From the NCBI GenBank assembly GCA_028823035.1, contig JAPKCI010000004.1:1-64000 (forward strand): a stretch of 64,000 nt of DNA, read 5' to 3'. This DNA comes from Rubripirellula sp. GTDB taxonomy: Bacteria > Planctomycetota > Planctomycetia > Pirellulales > Pirellulaceae. Both the position numbers and the translations under genes were made by a program. Below the pieces are notes generated by a model. That model worked only from the letters and a program-made list of their open reading frames with translations. It was not told the DNA's origin and ran no database searches. Shown here in pieces: positions 19,211 to 29,568 of this stretch (positions are counted from its first letter, which is position 1; each line of letters opens with the position of its first letter).

Positions 19211-20167
19211 TCATGCGACAAACGCCTGCCCTGTTTTGGCGATGAAGACGTCCTCGAGACTGGGGCGACCAATATTGATGGACTGAGCCTCCTCGCCAAG
19301 TGTTTCGATCAGTGCTGGAACCAACGTGGCTGGCGACTCGGCTTGCAATCGCAATTGATGGTGCAATCGCTGCGGCGACAATCCCAGCTGATCACGCAGC
19401 ATTTGCTCCGCACGCACAACGTCATTGGCAACAATTGTAATGATGCCCCCACCCATTTCGCTGCGCAGTTCATGCGGCGAACCGTCTGCAATCAACTTTC
19501 CCTGAGACATGATCGCAACACGGTCAGCCTTGTCAGCCTCTTCCAATAAATGGGTCGTTAACAGGACAGCGATCCCATCATCAGCCATTGCGCGAATGGC
19601 AGTCCAAAGATTCAATCTCGCTGCCGGATCCAACCCTGTGCTTGGTTCATCGAGCAACAGCAACCGCGGTCGATGCAACATCCCCTTGGCAAGCTCAACT
19701 CGACGCTTCAGGCCACCCGAAAGAACTTCGCAGCGATCGTGGCGGCGGTCTGTCAAATCCAACTGTTCAAGCAAGGCATCCCGGCGACGCTGCAGTTCTC
19801 CCCCGTGGATGCCGTAAAGAGCACCTTGGCAGGCAATATTTTCATCAACTGTCAGCTTCTTGTCCAAACTCGGCGATTGAAACACGATTCCAATCTGCTC
19901 TCGCACATGTAGCGGTTGGGTTCCGCTCTCGAATCCACCGATGCGAACCTCACCACGCTGTATCGGCAACAAGGTACAAAGCAAGCGAAAAAGTGTCGTC
20001 TTACCACTGCCATTGGGACCAAGTAACGCAAATATCTGGCCTGCCAGAACATCGAAATCGACGCCACGCAACGCGGCGTTGTCACCATAATCATGGTGCA
20101 GTTCCCGCACCGTACAGACGGTATCGCAATGCGGTTGATCGCTCTCGGTCACCGGATCACTCACCAA
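19211..20167 (-). CDS. ABC transporter ATP-binding protein
   Basis: Walker A LLGPNGSGKTTLFRLL, signature LSGGLKRRVELAKGMLHRPRLLLLDEPSTGLDP. Confidence 0.95.
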   Translation of the reverse strand: MVSDPVTESDQPHCDTVCTVRELHHDYGDNAALRGVDFDVLAGQIFALLGPNGSGKTTLFRLLCTLLPIQRGEVRIGGFESGTQPLHVREQIGIVFQSPSLDKKLTVDENIACQGALYGIHGGELQRRRDALLEQLDLTDRRHDRCEVLSGGLKRRVELAKGMLHRPRLLLLDEPSTGLDPAARLNLWTAIRAMADDGIAVLLTTHLLEEADKADRVAIMSQGKLIADGSPHELRSEMGGGIITIVANDVVRAEQMLRDQLGLSPQRLHHQLRLQAESPATLVPALIETLGEEAQSINIGRPSLEDVFIAKTGQAFVA

Positions 20168-21213
20168 AACAACCGCAAGGTAACAACCGCCAACACTGCA
20201 GGCAGGACCAGCAAAGACGATCGCAAAAGTTTCCGGGCTGTAGAATCATCGGGACAGCGGGCAAAGCGAACAGACGCAAGGAGCATTGGCCAAGCCGCAG
20301 CAGTCACGGCAAGCGATCCGATAATGGCACCTGGTAAACCCGCGGGCATACAACACAAAGTCACTCCAAGCCCAATCAACACAGCTGACCCGGAAATACT
20401 TTGCCACCCTGCACTGCGGCCGGTCGGTTCCTCAGTCGTCGTCATTTTGAATCCTGCCTCGCCGTATTGGCGGCGATAGATCCAGGCGATCGACATGAAG
20501 TGAGGGTACTGCCATGCGGCCAATACACCGACCAACAACCATCCAGTCCAATCAGTGAGCTCGCCCCCTGTTGCGGTGTATCCGATTAACACGGGGATCG
20601 CACCCGCAACCGCACCAACGGTTGTGTTCCATGCCGTGCGAATTTTCATCGGCGTGTAAACAAGGACGTACAGCAACCAGGTAACAACCCCGACAGCGGC
20701 AGGCTCGACACCGAAACAGACGCCGAGAACAGCGGTGCCAACCAATCCCAGAAATGCTGTAAACAGGACCGCGGGAGCGGTCGCGAGACGGCCTGAAGGA
20801 ATCGGTCGATTCGCTGTCCGGGTCATTCGGCAATCGATTACTCGTTCCCAAATTTGGTTGGCGGCTCCCGCACTGCCGGCAACAGCTGCTGTACCCACAA
20901 GCAGCCAAACCAAACTGCCCGCCGAAACGAATCCAGCAGCCCCCATCATCGCCGTAGCACACGTGGTCACCAAAATCATGACGACAATGCGAGGCTTGGT
21001 GAGTTGCACGTAATCAGCCAGAACAGCAATCATCGCCGGTCCACTTTCGGTGGCGTCAAGACTGTCCTTGCTCTTTGGCTGGCTGCCCTGCTCCACTTTC
21101 CCCGTTGCATCGGCGTCAACTGTCCGCTCACAAGCGTACGACGCCGAACTACTCAAACGAGTGTCCGGACAAGACGCAGAAGCGGTATCGGCTGGAAGGA
21201 GATCAGTTGCCAT
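20161..21213 (-). CDS. ctaB: Protoheme IX farnesyltransferase
   Basis: UbiA-type motifs NQIWERVIDCRMTRTANRPIPSGRL; VYTPMKIRTAWNTTVGAVAGAIPVLIGYTA; AWQYPHFMSIAWIYRRQYGEAGFKM. Confidence 0.92.
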   Translation of the reverse strand: MATDLLPADTASASCPDTRLSSSASYACERTVDADATGKVEQGSQPKSKDSLDATESGPAMIAVLADYVQLTKPRIVVMILVTTCATAMMGAAGFVSAGSLVWLLVGTAAVAGSAGAANQIWERVIDCRMTRTANRPIPSGRLATAPAVLFTAFLGLVGTAVLGVCFGVEPAAVGVVTWLLYVLVYTPMKIRTAWNTTVGAVAGAIPVLIGYTATGGELTDWTGWLLVGVLAAWQYPHFMSIAWIYRRQYGEAGFKMTTTEEPTGRSAGWQSISGSAVLIGLGVTLCCMPAGLPGAIIGSLAVTAAAWPMLLASVRFARCPDDSTARKLLRSSLLVLPAVLAVVTLRLFW

Positions 21214-21227
21214 GAGAATGAAGGCGT

Positions 21228-22298
21228 TCAGGCTGACTCAGGTTTGAGGATCGAATCGGAGACACCGTATTGTTTTTGCTCGCGTTCAGACATTTCATGC
21301 GTGCCGCTGGTCGCCGCAACGCGGCGACAATGACGCACTCGCAGCATTCGAATCCATAACATGGCCGAAACCGCCAGTATCAGGGATCCAGTCGCCACAT
21401 GAGACGTCACGATGATCGAGTCGATGAACCCCTTGGCTCGGACGAGAAAACCAGTCGAACCCGGCACCCACTCGAGGAAAGAGGGCCATCCATAATTGAC
21501 GACCCATGTTCCCACCCCAAGTGTGATCTGAACAGCTACTAATCCTATCAGGAAAGCGGCTGGTCGCGTAAGTGTCAAATCGCCGCAGCGACGGATCCGG
21601 ACCCAACACACCATCGTCACAAACCACAGTAAAAATGCGAGAATCACGTGCGTGGCCACGATCATGGCGAAACCACCGGGTGCGGCATTTGGCTGCACAT
21701 GCCTCAGTTGGGCTCCCAGAACCAACTGCAGATAGCTCAATGCGACCAGTGTCCCGGCTGACCAAAGCTGCAAAATTCCAATCGGACCTTGAACAGAAGG
21801 CGTCAAGTACGTCCGCCAATGGCGACTGGTAACCACGGCCGTTGCAACACAAAGAGCGAAAAAGGCGGGTCCGAAACACCCGTGCAGCATCGCCAATGTT
21901 CGATCCCCGAGAACGACACGCATGCCGCCCAACAGTCCCTGCGTGATCACGGCGATCAGTAAGCCAACAGCTAAGACAAGAACCCAGCGTCTGGGTTCTT
22001 TCAAGTAAGCCGTCACCACGATTGCAATGGCGACCAACCCAACCACCGCGCCCAGCAGACGATGACCGTGTTCGATGAACAAGTCAAAGGGTCCCAGCAG
22101 CCATGTCTTGTAGGGATAGAGGAACAGGTTGTAGCCGTAGGTTCCCGGCCAGTCGGGAACAGCCATTCCGGCATCGTAAGTCGTTACCAAGCCACCCACC
22201 CAGATCAATGGCCAGACCAGACAAACGAGCAGGACAGCCAGGCGGTGAACCAGGCAAGCGGATTGATTCGAATCGACAGAGTGCTCAGTTGAAGACAT
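21228..22298 (-). CDS. ctaA: Heme A synthase (COX15/CtaA family)
   Basis: VWPLIWVGGLVTTYDAGMAVPDWPGTYGYNLFLYP; IEHGHRLLGAVVGL; adjacent to ctaB. Confidence 0.9.
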   Translation of the reverse strand: MSSTEHSVDSNQSACLVHRLAVLLVCLVWPLIWVGGLVTTYDAGMAVPDWPGTYGYNLFLYPYKTWLLGPFDLFIEHGHRLLGAVVGLVAIAIVVTAYLKEPRRWVLVLAVGLLIAVITQGLLGGMRVVLGDRTLAMLHGCFGPAFFALCVATAVVTSRHWRTYLTPSVQGPIGILQLWSAGTLVALSYLQLVLGAQLRHVQPNAAPGGFAMIVATHVILAFLLWFVTMVCWVRIRRCGDLTLTRPAAFLIGLVAVQITLGVGTWVVNYGWPSFLEWVPGSTGFLVRAKGFIDSIIVTSHVATGSLILAVSAMLWIRMLRVRHCRRVAATSGTHEMSEREQKQYGVSDSILKPESA

Positions 22299-22305
22299 AG
22301 TTCGA

Positions 22306-22488
22306 TTATCGACCCTGATTTTGGCTCCAACGAAAAACTCGTTCGGCAACCATCCCACCTAGCACGCAACCACCACCCGAGAACAGCGCCAAAGCCACCA
22401 TCCCCGCAAAGCCAGAGGCTGTCATTAAACCATAGCCAATGCCCAAACCGACGACGGCTCCAATGGTTCGATAAGCTTGCTCACTCAT
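22306..22488 (-). CDS. Small hypothetical membrane protein
   Basis: MSEQAYRTIGAVVGLGIGYGLMTASGFAGMVALALFSGGGCVLGGMVAERVFRWSQ; Gly-rich TM hairpin, in line with ctaA. Confidence 0.6.
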   Translation of the reverse strand: MSEQAYRTIGAVVGLGIGYGLMTASGFAGMVALALFSGGGCVLGGMVAERVFRWSQNQGR

Positions 22489-22536
22489 GTCAATTTCCGT
22501 TTTCACGACCACCAGAATTCAGTCCACTGTTGAACT

Positions 22537-23748
22537 TCATTGTGGCGACGATAGCTGCTGGACATATCTGACAAGGTCCCCTATTTCGTCGACCGTCAAT
22601 CCCTTTCCGTTCGATTCTTGCACCACTTCAACCGCAGGCATCGGTGTCCCGGCAATTCCCTGCGTGATACGTCGGTACAACGACGCTGCATCCCCACCAC
22701 CATGGAAGACACCGTCCTGTAAATTCCGCGGCTTGATCAACCGTGGTCGCAAGGCTCCGGCGTCACGGAAAGGCTTCATCGCGGCATGATCGTCAGGCGT
22801 CAGCCCAATTTTTGTTGAATACTCTTTCGTCCAGTCGTCATAATCCAAAGTTTGCAAACTGCCATCGCCCCCCGGACCGTGACAGCCAACACAGTTGGCA
22901 ATTCTGCCATGAAAAAATTCCTTCCCTCTCTTCACAGAGTCAGCCAACTCGTCACTCTTAAGTTCAGCCATCGCGGGGGCAGCAACCTCATTCTCTGCTG
23001 CCTCAGCCCAACCCGCATGAACGCGATCAACAACCTGCTGCACCACCTCACCGCCTTCGGTAGATGCCTTGCTTGCCAGTCGCAATTCCGCTTCGGGCAG
23101 CTCTGTCCCATAATCAAGTTCGTCGACTGCCGCTGCAGTCATGCGTCGTTCCACCTCACCACGTGTTGACAGGTAAACAACGTAGTCGACCAACGCGTCG
23201 AGATCATCCGGGTCCAACAATGCGAAAGATGGCATGGCGGTACCCGGGATTCCCTTGACCAACAAATCACGAATGTCCTGGCGTGTGGGTTTCAGCCCCC
23301 GCAACGTAGATTTCCATTTAAAGACCCCATGACGGAAATCACGAGGGTACGGGTTTTGGAAAACACTGGCTGGGCCAGCGCCGCTTCCCTCCAGCGCGTG
23401 GCATGTCACGCAGTGCTCGCGAAACAACCCTTGGTGCGTTCCATCCCTCTCACTACTAGCAGGACCACCCGCACGTACCAGGTTCCTCGTGCTCAGTGGC
23501 AAGGTCTGCAACGACGATCGCTCAGGCCAAGTCGGTTCATCAGGTGTCCCGTACAGTTCGCGAGCGACATCACTCGCGTCCTGGCCGGCTGCCGCAGTCG
23601 GCACAGAACGTGACCTCGCCAACGACAACGAGTGAACGTCGTTGGGCCGAAACTCTTCGATTCGGGCATCACACCCGATCAAACAGCAGACGACAATGGC
23701 CAAAAATGAGTAACGCACATTACTTTCGGGGGAATCAGAATAAGACAA
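22537..23748 (-). CDS. Diheme cytochrome c family protein
   Basis: Two CXXCH motifs: CVTCHALEGSGAGPAS and CVGCHGPGGDGS; lipoprotein-like N-terminus (VCCLIGCDA). Confidence 0.85.
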   Translation of the reverse strand: MSYSDSPESNVRYSFLAIVVCCLIGCDARIEEFRPNDVHSLSLARSRSVPTAAAGQDASDVARELYGTPDEPTWPERSSLQTLPLSTRNLVRAGGPASSERDGTHQGLFREHCVTCHALEGSGAGPASVFQNPYPRDFRHGVFKWKSTLRGLKPTRQDIRDLLVKGIPGTAMPSFALLDPDDLDALVDYVVYLSTRGEVERRMTAAAVDELDYGTELPEAELRLASKASTEGGEVVQQVVDRVHAGWAEAAENEVAAPAMAELKSDELADSVKRGKEFFHGRIANCVGCHGPGGDGSLQTLDYDDWTKEYSTKIGLTPDDHAAMKPFRDAGALRPRLIKPRNLQDGVFHGGGDAASLYRRITQGIAGTPMPAVEVVQESNGKGLTVDEIGDLVRYVQQLSSPQ

Positions 23749-24339
23749 TCACCAGCCCCCATTCAACCGCGAAACCGCGATCCTCGCAAACGCTACCCAT
23801 TGTCGCACCCAAACGGGAATCAACTATCTCTCGCTAGTCTCAGGGGTGGTGTGATCGGGCAAGGGAAGCGATTAAGACCCTATTTCCCCAAGAAACCTGC
23901 AGTAGACGGACAACCGAGAGCCTCTCGCACGGCTTAAGCCAAAAGGGAAAGCGTGCAACGATGCAACAACGGACTCCTCGGAACTGAGTTCGGTCTGTCA
24001 CGATTTGGACACTGCTAACAGCACTACCAATTCAGACCTGCGGTAACGTCAATCTCCAATAGTGATTCCGCACACGACTGCTAACAAGCCCGCAGCAGAC
24101 AAGCAACGCAGCGTGTATGAATGACGATGCGGCATCGATGACAAGATGAATGCCATGTCATCCGCGGTCAAGCATCTATTTCGCGAACAATGGGTAATGG
24201 CCCCAATCAAGACGATTCCGGGACCGCGACCAAGCAGATCCTTCACTCGGTCGATGGCCTCGCCGACGCAAGGTCTTGCGAGACCATCCTGTTTGCTAAC
24301 GCGCCAAGCCGACCAACTCGGGAAACTGACCGAAAACGA

Positions 24340-25110
24340 TCAGTCAGCACTGAGCGAGTCGGCAGGAATCACTACCGTGCCAAGATCGTTCATACCAGGT
24401 TTGATGTCGACCTTGAATCGGCTGCGACTCCATTCCTCTTGCTTGCCATCAACCGTGACTTCCTTGATCCCACCTGCCTCATGGTAGACACGGAAAACCA
24501 GCTCATCACCGACAGGAAGACCTTTGATGATCAGGTCGCCATTGTCGTCGCTGGCGGCTACAAATGGGTGATCAAGTACAACAATATAAGACCTCATCCA
24601 AGGATGAATGTTGCAATCAACAGGGATAGGAGCCGGCTCACTTTCCTCGAGTGCAACCGTCTTTTCCTGACCGGCAGGAATCGTGAAGTTCTGCTGTTTG
24701 TTATTGAAAAATCCAAGGTTGGCGTTATGTCCAACAGTATCGGGATTTGTCACTTTAAGGGTGTCACCCGTTTGTGCAATCACGATATGTGGTTCGAAGC
24801 GGCACTTGTCGTTTGCCAGCGTGAGTATCTTTTTCGCTGGTGGTACGTCATCCAACTTGGAACCACCGCGGCCGGTGTAAACATAGACAACGACATTCTT
24901 CAAACCTTTGTTCTTGGGGTTCACCAAGAGGCGTTCGTTCATCAGTTTGCCTTGGCCACAAAACTGAACGTCTTTGTTGACGTCGATGGCCGAAGGATTC
25001 GGTGCAGCACCGCCGTACTCGAAATGGATCTTAAGATCGCCCTTCTGTGCCATCGCGGGCACCGAGGACATGAACAGAAAGGCAACGGCGGGTAACATCA
25101 ATATCTTCAA
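24340..25110 (-). CDS. Secreted cupredoxin-like (plastocyanin/methylamine utilization-like) protein, probable TTG start
   Basis: Signal peptide KILMLPAVAFLFMSSVPAMA; type-1 copper-like pattern VGHNANLGFF...PVDCNIHPWMRSYIVV; GGAGAGAC Shine-Dalgarno-like sequence before TTGAAGATATTGATG. Confidence 0.75.
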   Translation of the reverse strand: MKILMLPAVAFLFMSSVPAMAQKGDLKIHFEYGGAAPNPSAIDVNKDVQFCGQGKLMNERLLVNPKNKGLKNVVVYVYTGRGGSKLDDVPPAKKILTLANDKCRFEPHIVIAQTGDTLKVTNPDTVGHNANLGFFNNKQQNFTIPAGQEKTVALEESEPAPIPVDCNIHPWMRSYIVVLDHPFVAASDDNGDLIIKGLPVGDELVFRVYHEAGGIKEVTVDGKQEEWSRSRFKVDIKPGMNDLGTVVIPADSLSAD

Positions 25111-25563
25111 TGGTGTCTCTCCTTTGGAGGGATCAAATGGGCGTCGAACGGCAACAAACAACACTGTCCTCTCAGTGTAACCGACCAGATCAGAATCGCA
25201 CGAATCAAAAACGCGATGGAACTGGGTTCATGGCACCGGTAGGCTCGTGCCGAAGAGGAAGAGCGACGACTGAAAAGCCTTGAATACTTGCAGTCGCCAC
25301 CCATCAAATTAGTCTTCAACTAAGAAAGTGCCATCCCATGGGTGGGGCTGTGGAGCGGATGGCAGAACAACAATCTTCGGCAGGACGTTCGCAATTCTAT
25401 TCGCTAGTGGGAGATTGTCTACCACTAAAGGCAAATAAGACCCGCTAAAAAACCGTTCCCTCTCTTGGCTGGGTGTCGCCTGTCGAAGCTCCGCGTCAGC
25501 CTCTAAATTGCCATCTTGTTTCCCTTTGCATGCAAATTTGCCAGGTAATTTTAGGTATTCGCG

Positions 25564-26859
25564 ATGAAGGTGTTGGTGGTTGGAAACGGTGGACGTGAAC
25601 ATGCTCTGGCCTGGAAGCTTGGGCAGAGCACCAAAGTCGACAAGGTTTTCGTTGCTCCCGGTAACGCCGGAACGGCAAAAGATGCCGAGAATGTCGACAT
25701 CGCTTCAACAGATATCCCCGGTCTGATTCAGTTCGCCAAGGATCAGGCGATCGATCTGACGGTCATCGGTCCAGAAGCCCCGCTTGTCTTAGGGCTTGCT
25801 GACGCAATGGAAGCTGCCGGGCTGAAAGTATTCGGTCCCTCCCGAGCTGCCGCCGAGTTGGAAGGCAGCAAAGTGTTTTGCAAGAATCTATTGCGCACCG
25901 CCAATATCCCTACGGCCAACTACCAGACCTTTCGCAGCGGCGACGATGCTTCCAGATACATCAAGGACCGATTTAGTGAACCCAACGAACCAGTCAATGT
26001 GGTTGTCAAAGCTGACGGTCTAGCGGCTGGTAAAGGTGTCATCGTTTGCGACACACGAAGTGATGCTTTGGAGGCAATCGACCGCATCGCATCACGGCGT
26101 GAATTTGGTGAAGCAGGCAATGAACTGATCATCGAGGAAAAACTGGTGGGACAGGAAGTAAGTGTTCTGGCAATCACCGATGGTGAAACCATCGTGACAC
26201 TGCCGGCAGCGCAAGATCACAAGCCAGCCCACGATGGAGACACCGGTCCAAACACCGGGGGTATGGGAGCCCATTGCCCAACCCCGATCGTCGATGACGA
26301 ATTGATGACGAAGATCGAATCCGATGTACTGGTACCTATCGTCCATGCACTGAAGCGGGCACGGCGACCGTTCAAGGGTGTCCTTTACGCCGGATTGATG
26401 CTGACGCCAGCTGGCCCCAAAGTTCTCGAATTCAATGTGCGGTTTGGCGACCCCGAATGCCAACCATTGCTAATGAGACTCAAGACCGATCTTTTCGATG
26501 TGCTGGAAGCCGCCGCTGACAGTCGTCTTGCCGAAATGGATCCGCTGGAATGGGACGAACGACCGAGTATCTGCGTGGTAATGGCAAGTGAAGGTTATCC
26601 CGGTGACTATGAAAAAGGACGCGAAATCACCGGCCTCGAAAATGCTGATGCACTGGAAGATGTCAAAGTGTTTCACGCCGGTACTGTACTCGCCAACAAT
26701 CAGGTCGTGACGAATGGTGGTCGTGTCTTGGGCATTACGGCCATGGGCAATACAATCAGCCAAGCAAAATTGCAGGCCTACACCGCAGTGAAAGAAATCC
26801 GTTGGCGGGGAGCGTGGTGCAGAAAAGACATCAGCGATAAGGCACTGGCGGAAAATTAG
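25564..26859 (+). CDS. purD: Phosphoribosylamine--glycine ligase
   Basis: MKVLVVGNGGREHALAWKL, KADGLAAGKGVIVCD, GDTGPNTGGMGAHCPTP, LEFNVRFGDPECQPLLMRL. Confidence 0.96.
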   Translation: MKVLVVGNGGREHALAWKLGQSTKVDKVFVAPGNAGTAKDAENVDIASTDIPGLIQFAKDQAIDLTVIGPEAPLVLGLADAMEAAGLKVFGPSRAAAELEGSKVFCKNLLRTANIPTANYQTFRSGDDASRYIKDRFSEPNEPVNVVVKADGLAAGKGVIVCDTRSDALEAIDRIASRREFGEAGNELIIEEKLVGQEVSVLAITDGETIVTLPAAQDHKPAHDGDTGPNTGGMGAHCPTPIVDDELMTKIESDVLVPIVHALKRARRPFKGVLYAGLMLTPAGPKVLEFNVRFGDPECQPLLMRLKTDLFDVLEAAADSRLAEMDPLEWDERPSICVVMASEGYPGDYEKGREITGLENADALEDVKVFHAGTVLANNQVVTNGGRVLGITAMGNTISQAKLQAYTAVKEIRWRGAWCRKDISDKALAEN

Positions 26860-26950
26860 CTTCGTTGTCAGAGCCATTGCCCGCACTGGCTCTAAGCAAC
26901 CGCTTGGGACTTGAAATTCTCGCAGTTGGTCCCCCAACTGCCTCCAGCAC

Positions 26951-26995
26951 GCAAGTTCGGGGGCCACAAGTTCGGGGGCCACAAGTTCGGGGGCT
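26951..26995. repeat. 15-bp tandem repeat, 3 copies ([ag]caagttcgggggc[ct])
   Basis: Direct reading: 26951-26965, 26966-26980, 26981-26995. Confidence 0.9.
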
Positions 26996-27078
26996 ACGCG
27001 CAAAAACTCCGATTTCATCGAGGCTGGAACTGCTTCTGCGGGACACCTCAATCAGGGTATGCCTGCAAGCATTCTGAT

Positions 27079-28011
27079 TCATTTGCGTTGCACAGAAAGG
27101 ATACGACGATGACCGTCGAGATCCTTGATGAAACGCAAGTCGCCAAACGCAGAATTTTCTTGTGCCAATACCTGACACGCATCTGCGATCATCGGACTGA
27201 GTTCGATAATCAAGCGACCTCCGGCAGAAAGTCGATCAGGCGTTTCCTCGAACAATCTGGCGATGATCTCCGTTCCATCGGGACCTGAAACAAGTGCCCC
27301 GCGAGGTTCAAAGTCTCTGACAGTAGGAGACAGTTCAGTGTATTCGGACTCACTGACATACGGGGGATTGCTACAGATGATATCGAAGGAATCTGGTTGC
27401 TCGACAGCAGACAGCAAGTCGCTCTCAACAAAATTGATGCGATCATCCACCTCCAGTTGCTTGGCATTCCAGATAGCGATCTGCAAGGCTGCTTCACTTA
27501 CATCTACGGCGGTCATTTCGGCTGATGAGCAATTCTTGACCACACTGATGGCAATTGCCCCGGACCCGGTTCCAATATCAGCAATTTTGAGCGGTCGATC
27601 TGCCGAGAACTGTTTGGCACAGTCGAGTGCTTCAATCACCAGATGCTCCGTTTCCGGACGCGGAATCAATGTCGCATCATTGACTCGAAATCTCATGGAA
27701 TAGAATTCCCGGTAACCAACCAGTTGAGCGACTGGTGTTCCCTCACCCCTGCGACGCACCATTTCCCGGAAGGCAATACGTTGCTCTTCACCGGGTTCGT
27801 CGGCAAAGGCGGTATACAGATCGATCCGCGCACAGTCACGAGCATGGGCCAACAAAACTTCTGCATCAAGGCGTGGAGATTCACTTCCCTTGCGTTTGAA
27901 GAATTCTGTTGTCCAATCCAATAATCGCAACACAGTCCATGGCTCATCATGGCGTTCGGACATGTTTTGTTCCTGATTCGAACGTGCCGCAGTATTGGTC
28001 ACTTTTGACAT
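27079..28011 (-). CDS. prmC: Peptide chain release factor N5-glutamine methyltransferase
   Basis: ADIGTGSGAIAISVVKN, DIICSNPPYVSESEY (NPPY), GYREFYSMRFRVNDATLIPRPETEHLV; followed by prfA. Confidence 0.93.
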   Translation of the reverse strand: MSKVTNTAARSNQEQNMSERHDEPWTVLRLLDWTTEFFKRKGSESPRLDAEVLLAHARDCARIDLYTAFADEPGEEQRIAFREMVRRRGEGTPVAQLVGYREFYSMRFRVNDATLIPRPETEHLVIEALDCAKQFSADRPLKIADIGTGSGAIAISVVKNCSSAEMTAVDVSEAALQIAIWNAKQLEVDDRINFVESDLLSAVEQPDSFDIICSNPPYVSESEYTELSPTVRDFEPRGALVSGPDGTEIIARLFEETPDRLSAGGRLIIELSPMIADACQVLAQENSAFGDLRFIKDLDGHRRILSVQRK

Positions 28012-28046
28012 CTGTTCAGCAGATCCGCTTTTGTTAGCTTGCTTTG

Positions 28047-29129
28047 TCAGTCGATCATATCGCCGCGAATCTGATCGCGGTCATACTCGATCAAGGCATT
28101 GGTTACCGCGGAAACATCGCCCGCAATCACCTGATCCAATTTATAAAGAGTCAAATTGATACGGTGGTCAGTCAGGCGGTTTTGAGGAAAGTTATAAGTC
28201 CGAATACGTTGACTGCGGTCACCCGAACCAATCAGTCCCTTCCGCTGCTCTGCCTGTTTGGCGGTTTCTTCTTCCCGCTTCTTTTCATAAACACGGGCTT
28301 TGAGAACTCGCAGAGCCTTCGCCAGATTTTTATGCTGGCTTTTCTCGTCCTGACATTGGACGACGATCCCGGTTTCGTGGTGGGTCAAGCGAATGGCGGA
28401 CTCTGTTTTGTTGACATGCTGACCGCCGGGACCTGAAGCGCCGAATTTGTCGACACGATAGTCATCAGACTTCAGTTCAACCTCGATATCCTCTGGTTCG
28501 GGCATCACAGCCACGGTTGCCGCTGAAGTGTGCACGCGGCCCTGAGTCTCGGTCTCAGGAACTCTTTGCACCCGATGGCCACCAGATTCATATTGCAAGT
28601 CACGATAGACTCCTTCGCCTTCGAGGGTCAGCGTGACTTCTTTGAAGCCTCCCATTTCCGTGGGACTCGCATCCATCACTTCTGTTTTCCAACCACGTTG
28701 CTCAGCATAACGACGGTACATCTCGAACAGGTCCCGCGCGAACAAGGCTGCTTCATCACCGCCAGTGCCCGCCCGGACTTCCATCACGCAGCGAGTACGG
28801 TGGCTGTCATCCCCACCCACTGTCAGCGACAACAAATCTTCCCAGATTACTTCCCGCTGCCCACGCAAGGATTCGATCTCTCCCTCTGCCATCTCGCGTT
28901 CTTCGGCATCATCGGCAGCTTCCGCCATTTCCTTGCAGTCGCGGATCTCGACCGTCAAGCGTTTGAACTCGCGGTATTTGTTCGCCAGTTTCGCCAACCC
29001 ACCATGTTCGCGGGCAGTGACACTCATTCGAGCCCCATCCCCCAGAACTTCAGGGTCAGACATATCACGCTCCAACTGCTCAAAGCGAGCAAGTTTGTCT
29101 TCCAACGTGTCGCGTATCGATCCACTCAT
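28047..29129 (-). CDS. prfA: Peptide chain release factor 1
   Basis: [28 protein letters not shown] (GGQ), [45 protein letters not shown]. Confidence 0.96.
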   Translation of the reverse strand: MSGSIRDTLEDKLARFEQLERDMSDPEVLGDGARMSVTAREHGGLAKLANKYREFKRLTVEIRDCKEMAEAADDAEEREMAEGEIESLRGQREVIWEDLLSLTVGGDDSHRTRCVMEVRAGTGGDEAALFARDLFEMYRRYAEQRGWKTEVMDASPTEMGGFKEVTLTLEGEGVYRDLQYESGGHRVQRVPETETQGRVHTSAATVAVMPEPEDIEVELKSDDYRVDKFGASGPGGQHVNKTESAIRLTHHETGIVVQCQDEKSQHKNLAKALRVLKARVYEKKREEETAKQAEQRKGLIGSGDRSQRIRTYNFPQNRLTDHRINLTLYKLDQVIAGDVSAVTNALIEYDRDQIRGDMID

Positions 29130-29188
29130 GGCGATTTTTTCATGCGATAACCGGCGATCATGATCGAGTCATCTTTGATTTCTAGTCA

Positions 29189-29247
29189 CCGTAGTCCGAA
29201 GCCACAATCCACTTGGTTCAGCGGTAGAATGTGGCGTGGGACTACGG
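29189..29247 (-). ncRNA. Candidate structured element (nested hairpin) between rpmE and prfA, possible prfA 5' leader
   Basis: CCGTAGTCC/GGACTACGG (9 bp) enclosing, across a 4x4 internal loop, CCACAaTC/GAaTGTGG (7 of 8 pairs). Confidence 0.4.
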
Positions 29248-29260
29248 CTCGAATACTTCT

Positions 29261-29304
29261 AAAAAAACAGCCGCGACGGTCGCTGATGCGATATCCGCGC
29301 GGCC
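29261..29304 (-). terminator. Intrinsic terminator downstream of rpmE
   Basis: Minus strand GCCGCGCGG...CCGtCGCGGC followed by TGTTTTTTT, ~30 nt past the rpmE stop. Confidence 0.75.
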
Positions 29305-29334
29305 ATAAAAATGGTTCGAGGCCGAAGCCACTGC

Positions 29335-29568
29335 TTACTTCTTGCCCTTGCTTGCAAGGCTACCGTAGGTGCCCGCTGCAAATTTCTTCTGGAACTTGTC
29401 AATTCGTCCAGCCGTATCAATGTATTTCAGTTTACCGGTGTAAAACGGGTGACACTCGTTGCAAATATCGATCTTCAATTCTGGTCGAACGCTGCGAGTC
29501 TGGAAACTGTTGCCGCAACCACAGGTCACGGTCGTTTCTTGATAATTTGGGTGAATGCCGTCTTTCAT
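29335..29568 (-). CDS. rpmE: Ribosomal protein bL31 (Zn-binding type)
   Basis: [63 protein letters not shown]. Confidence 0.96.
   Translation of the reverse strand: MKDGIHPNYQETTVTCGCGNSFQTRSVRPELKIDICNECHPFYTGKLKYIDTAGRIDKFQKKFAAGTYGSLASKGKK

Noticed and set aside
24190-25095. 301-aa plus-strand ORF
   Set aside because: Antisense to the cupredoxin-like gene (24340-25110, minus), which has a signal peptide and copper-ligand motifs; the plus ORF has no recognisable features.
29211-29231. tRNA D-arm-like string (TTGGTTCAGCGGTAGAATG)
   Set aside because: No matching anticodon stem, TpsiC arm or acceptor stem in the flanks; it falls in the loop and inner stem of the hairpin between rpmE and prfA.
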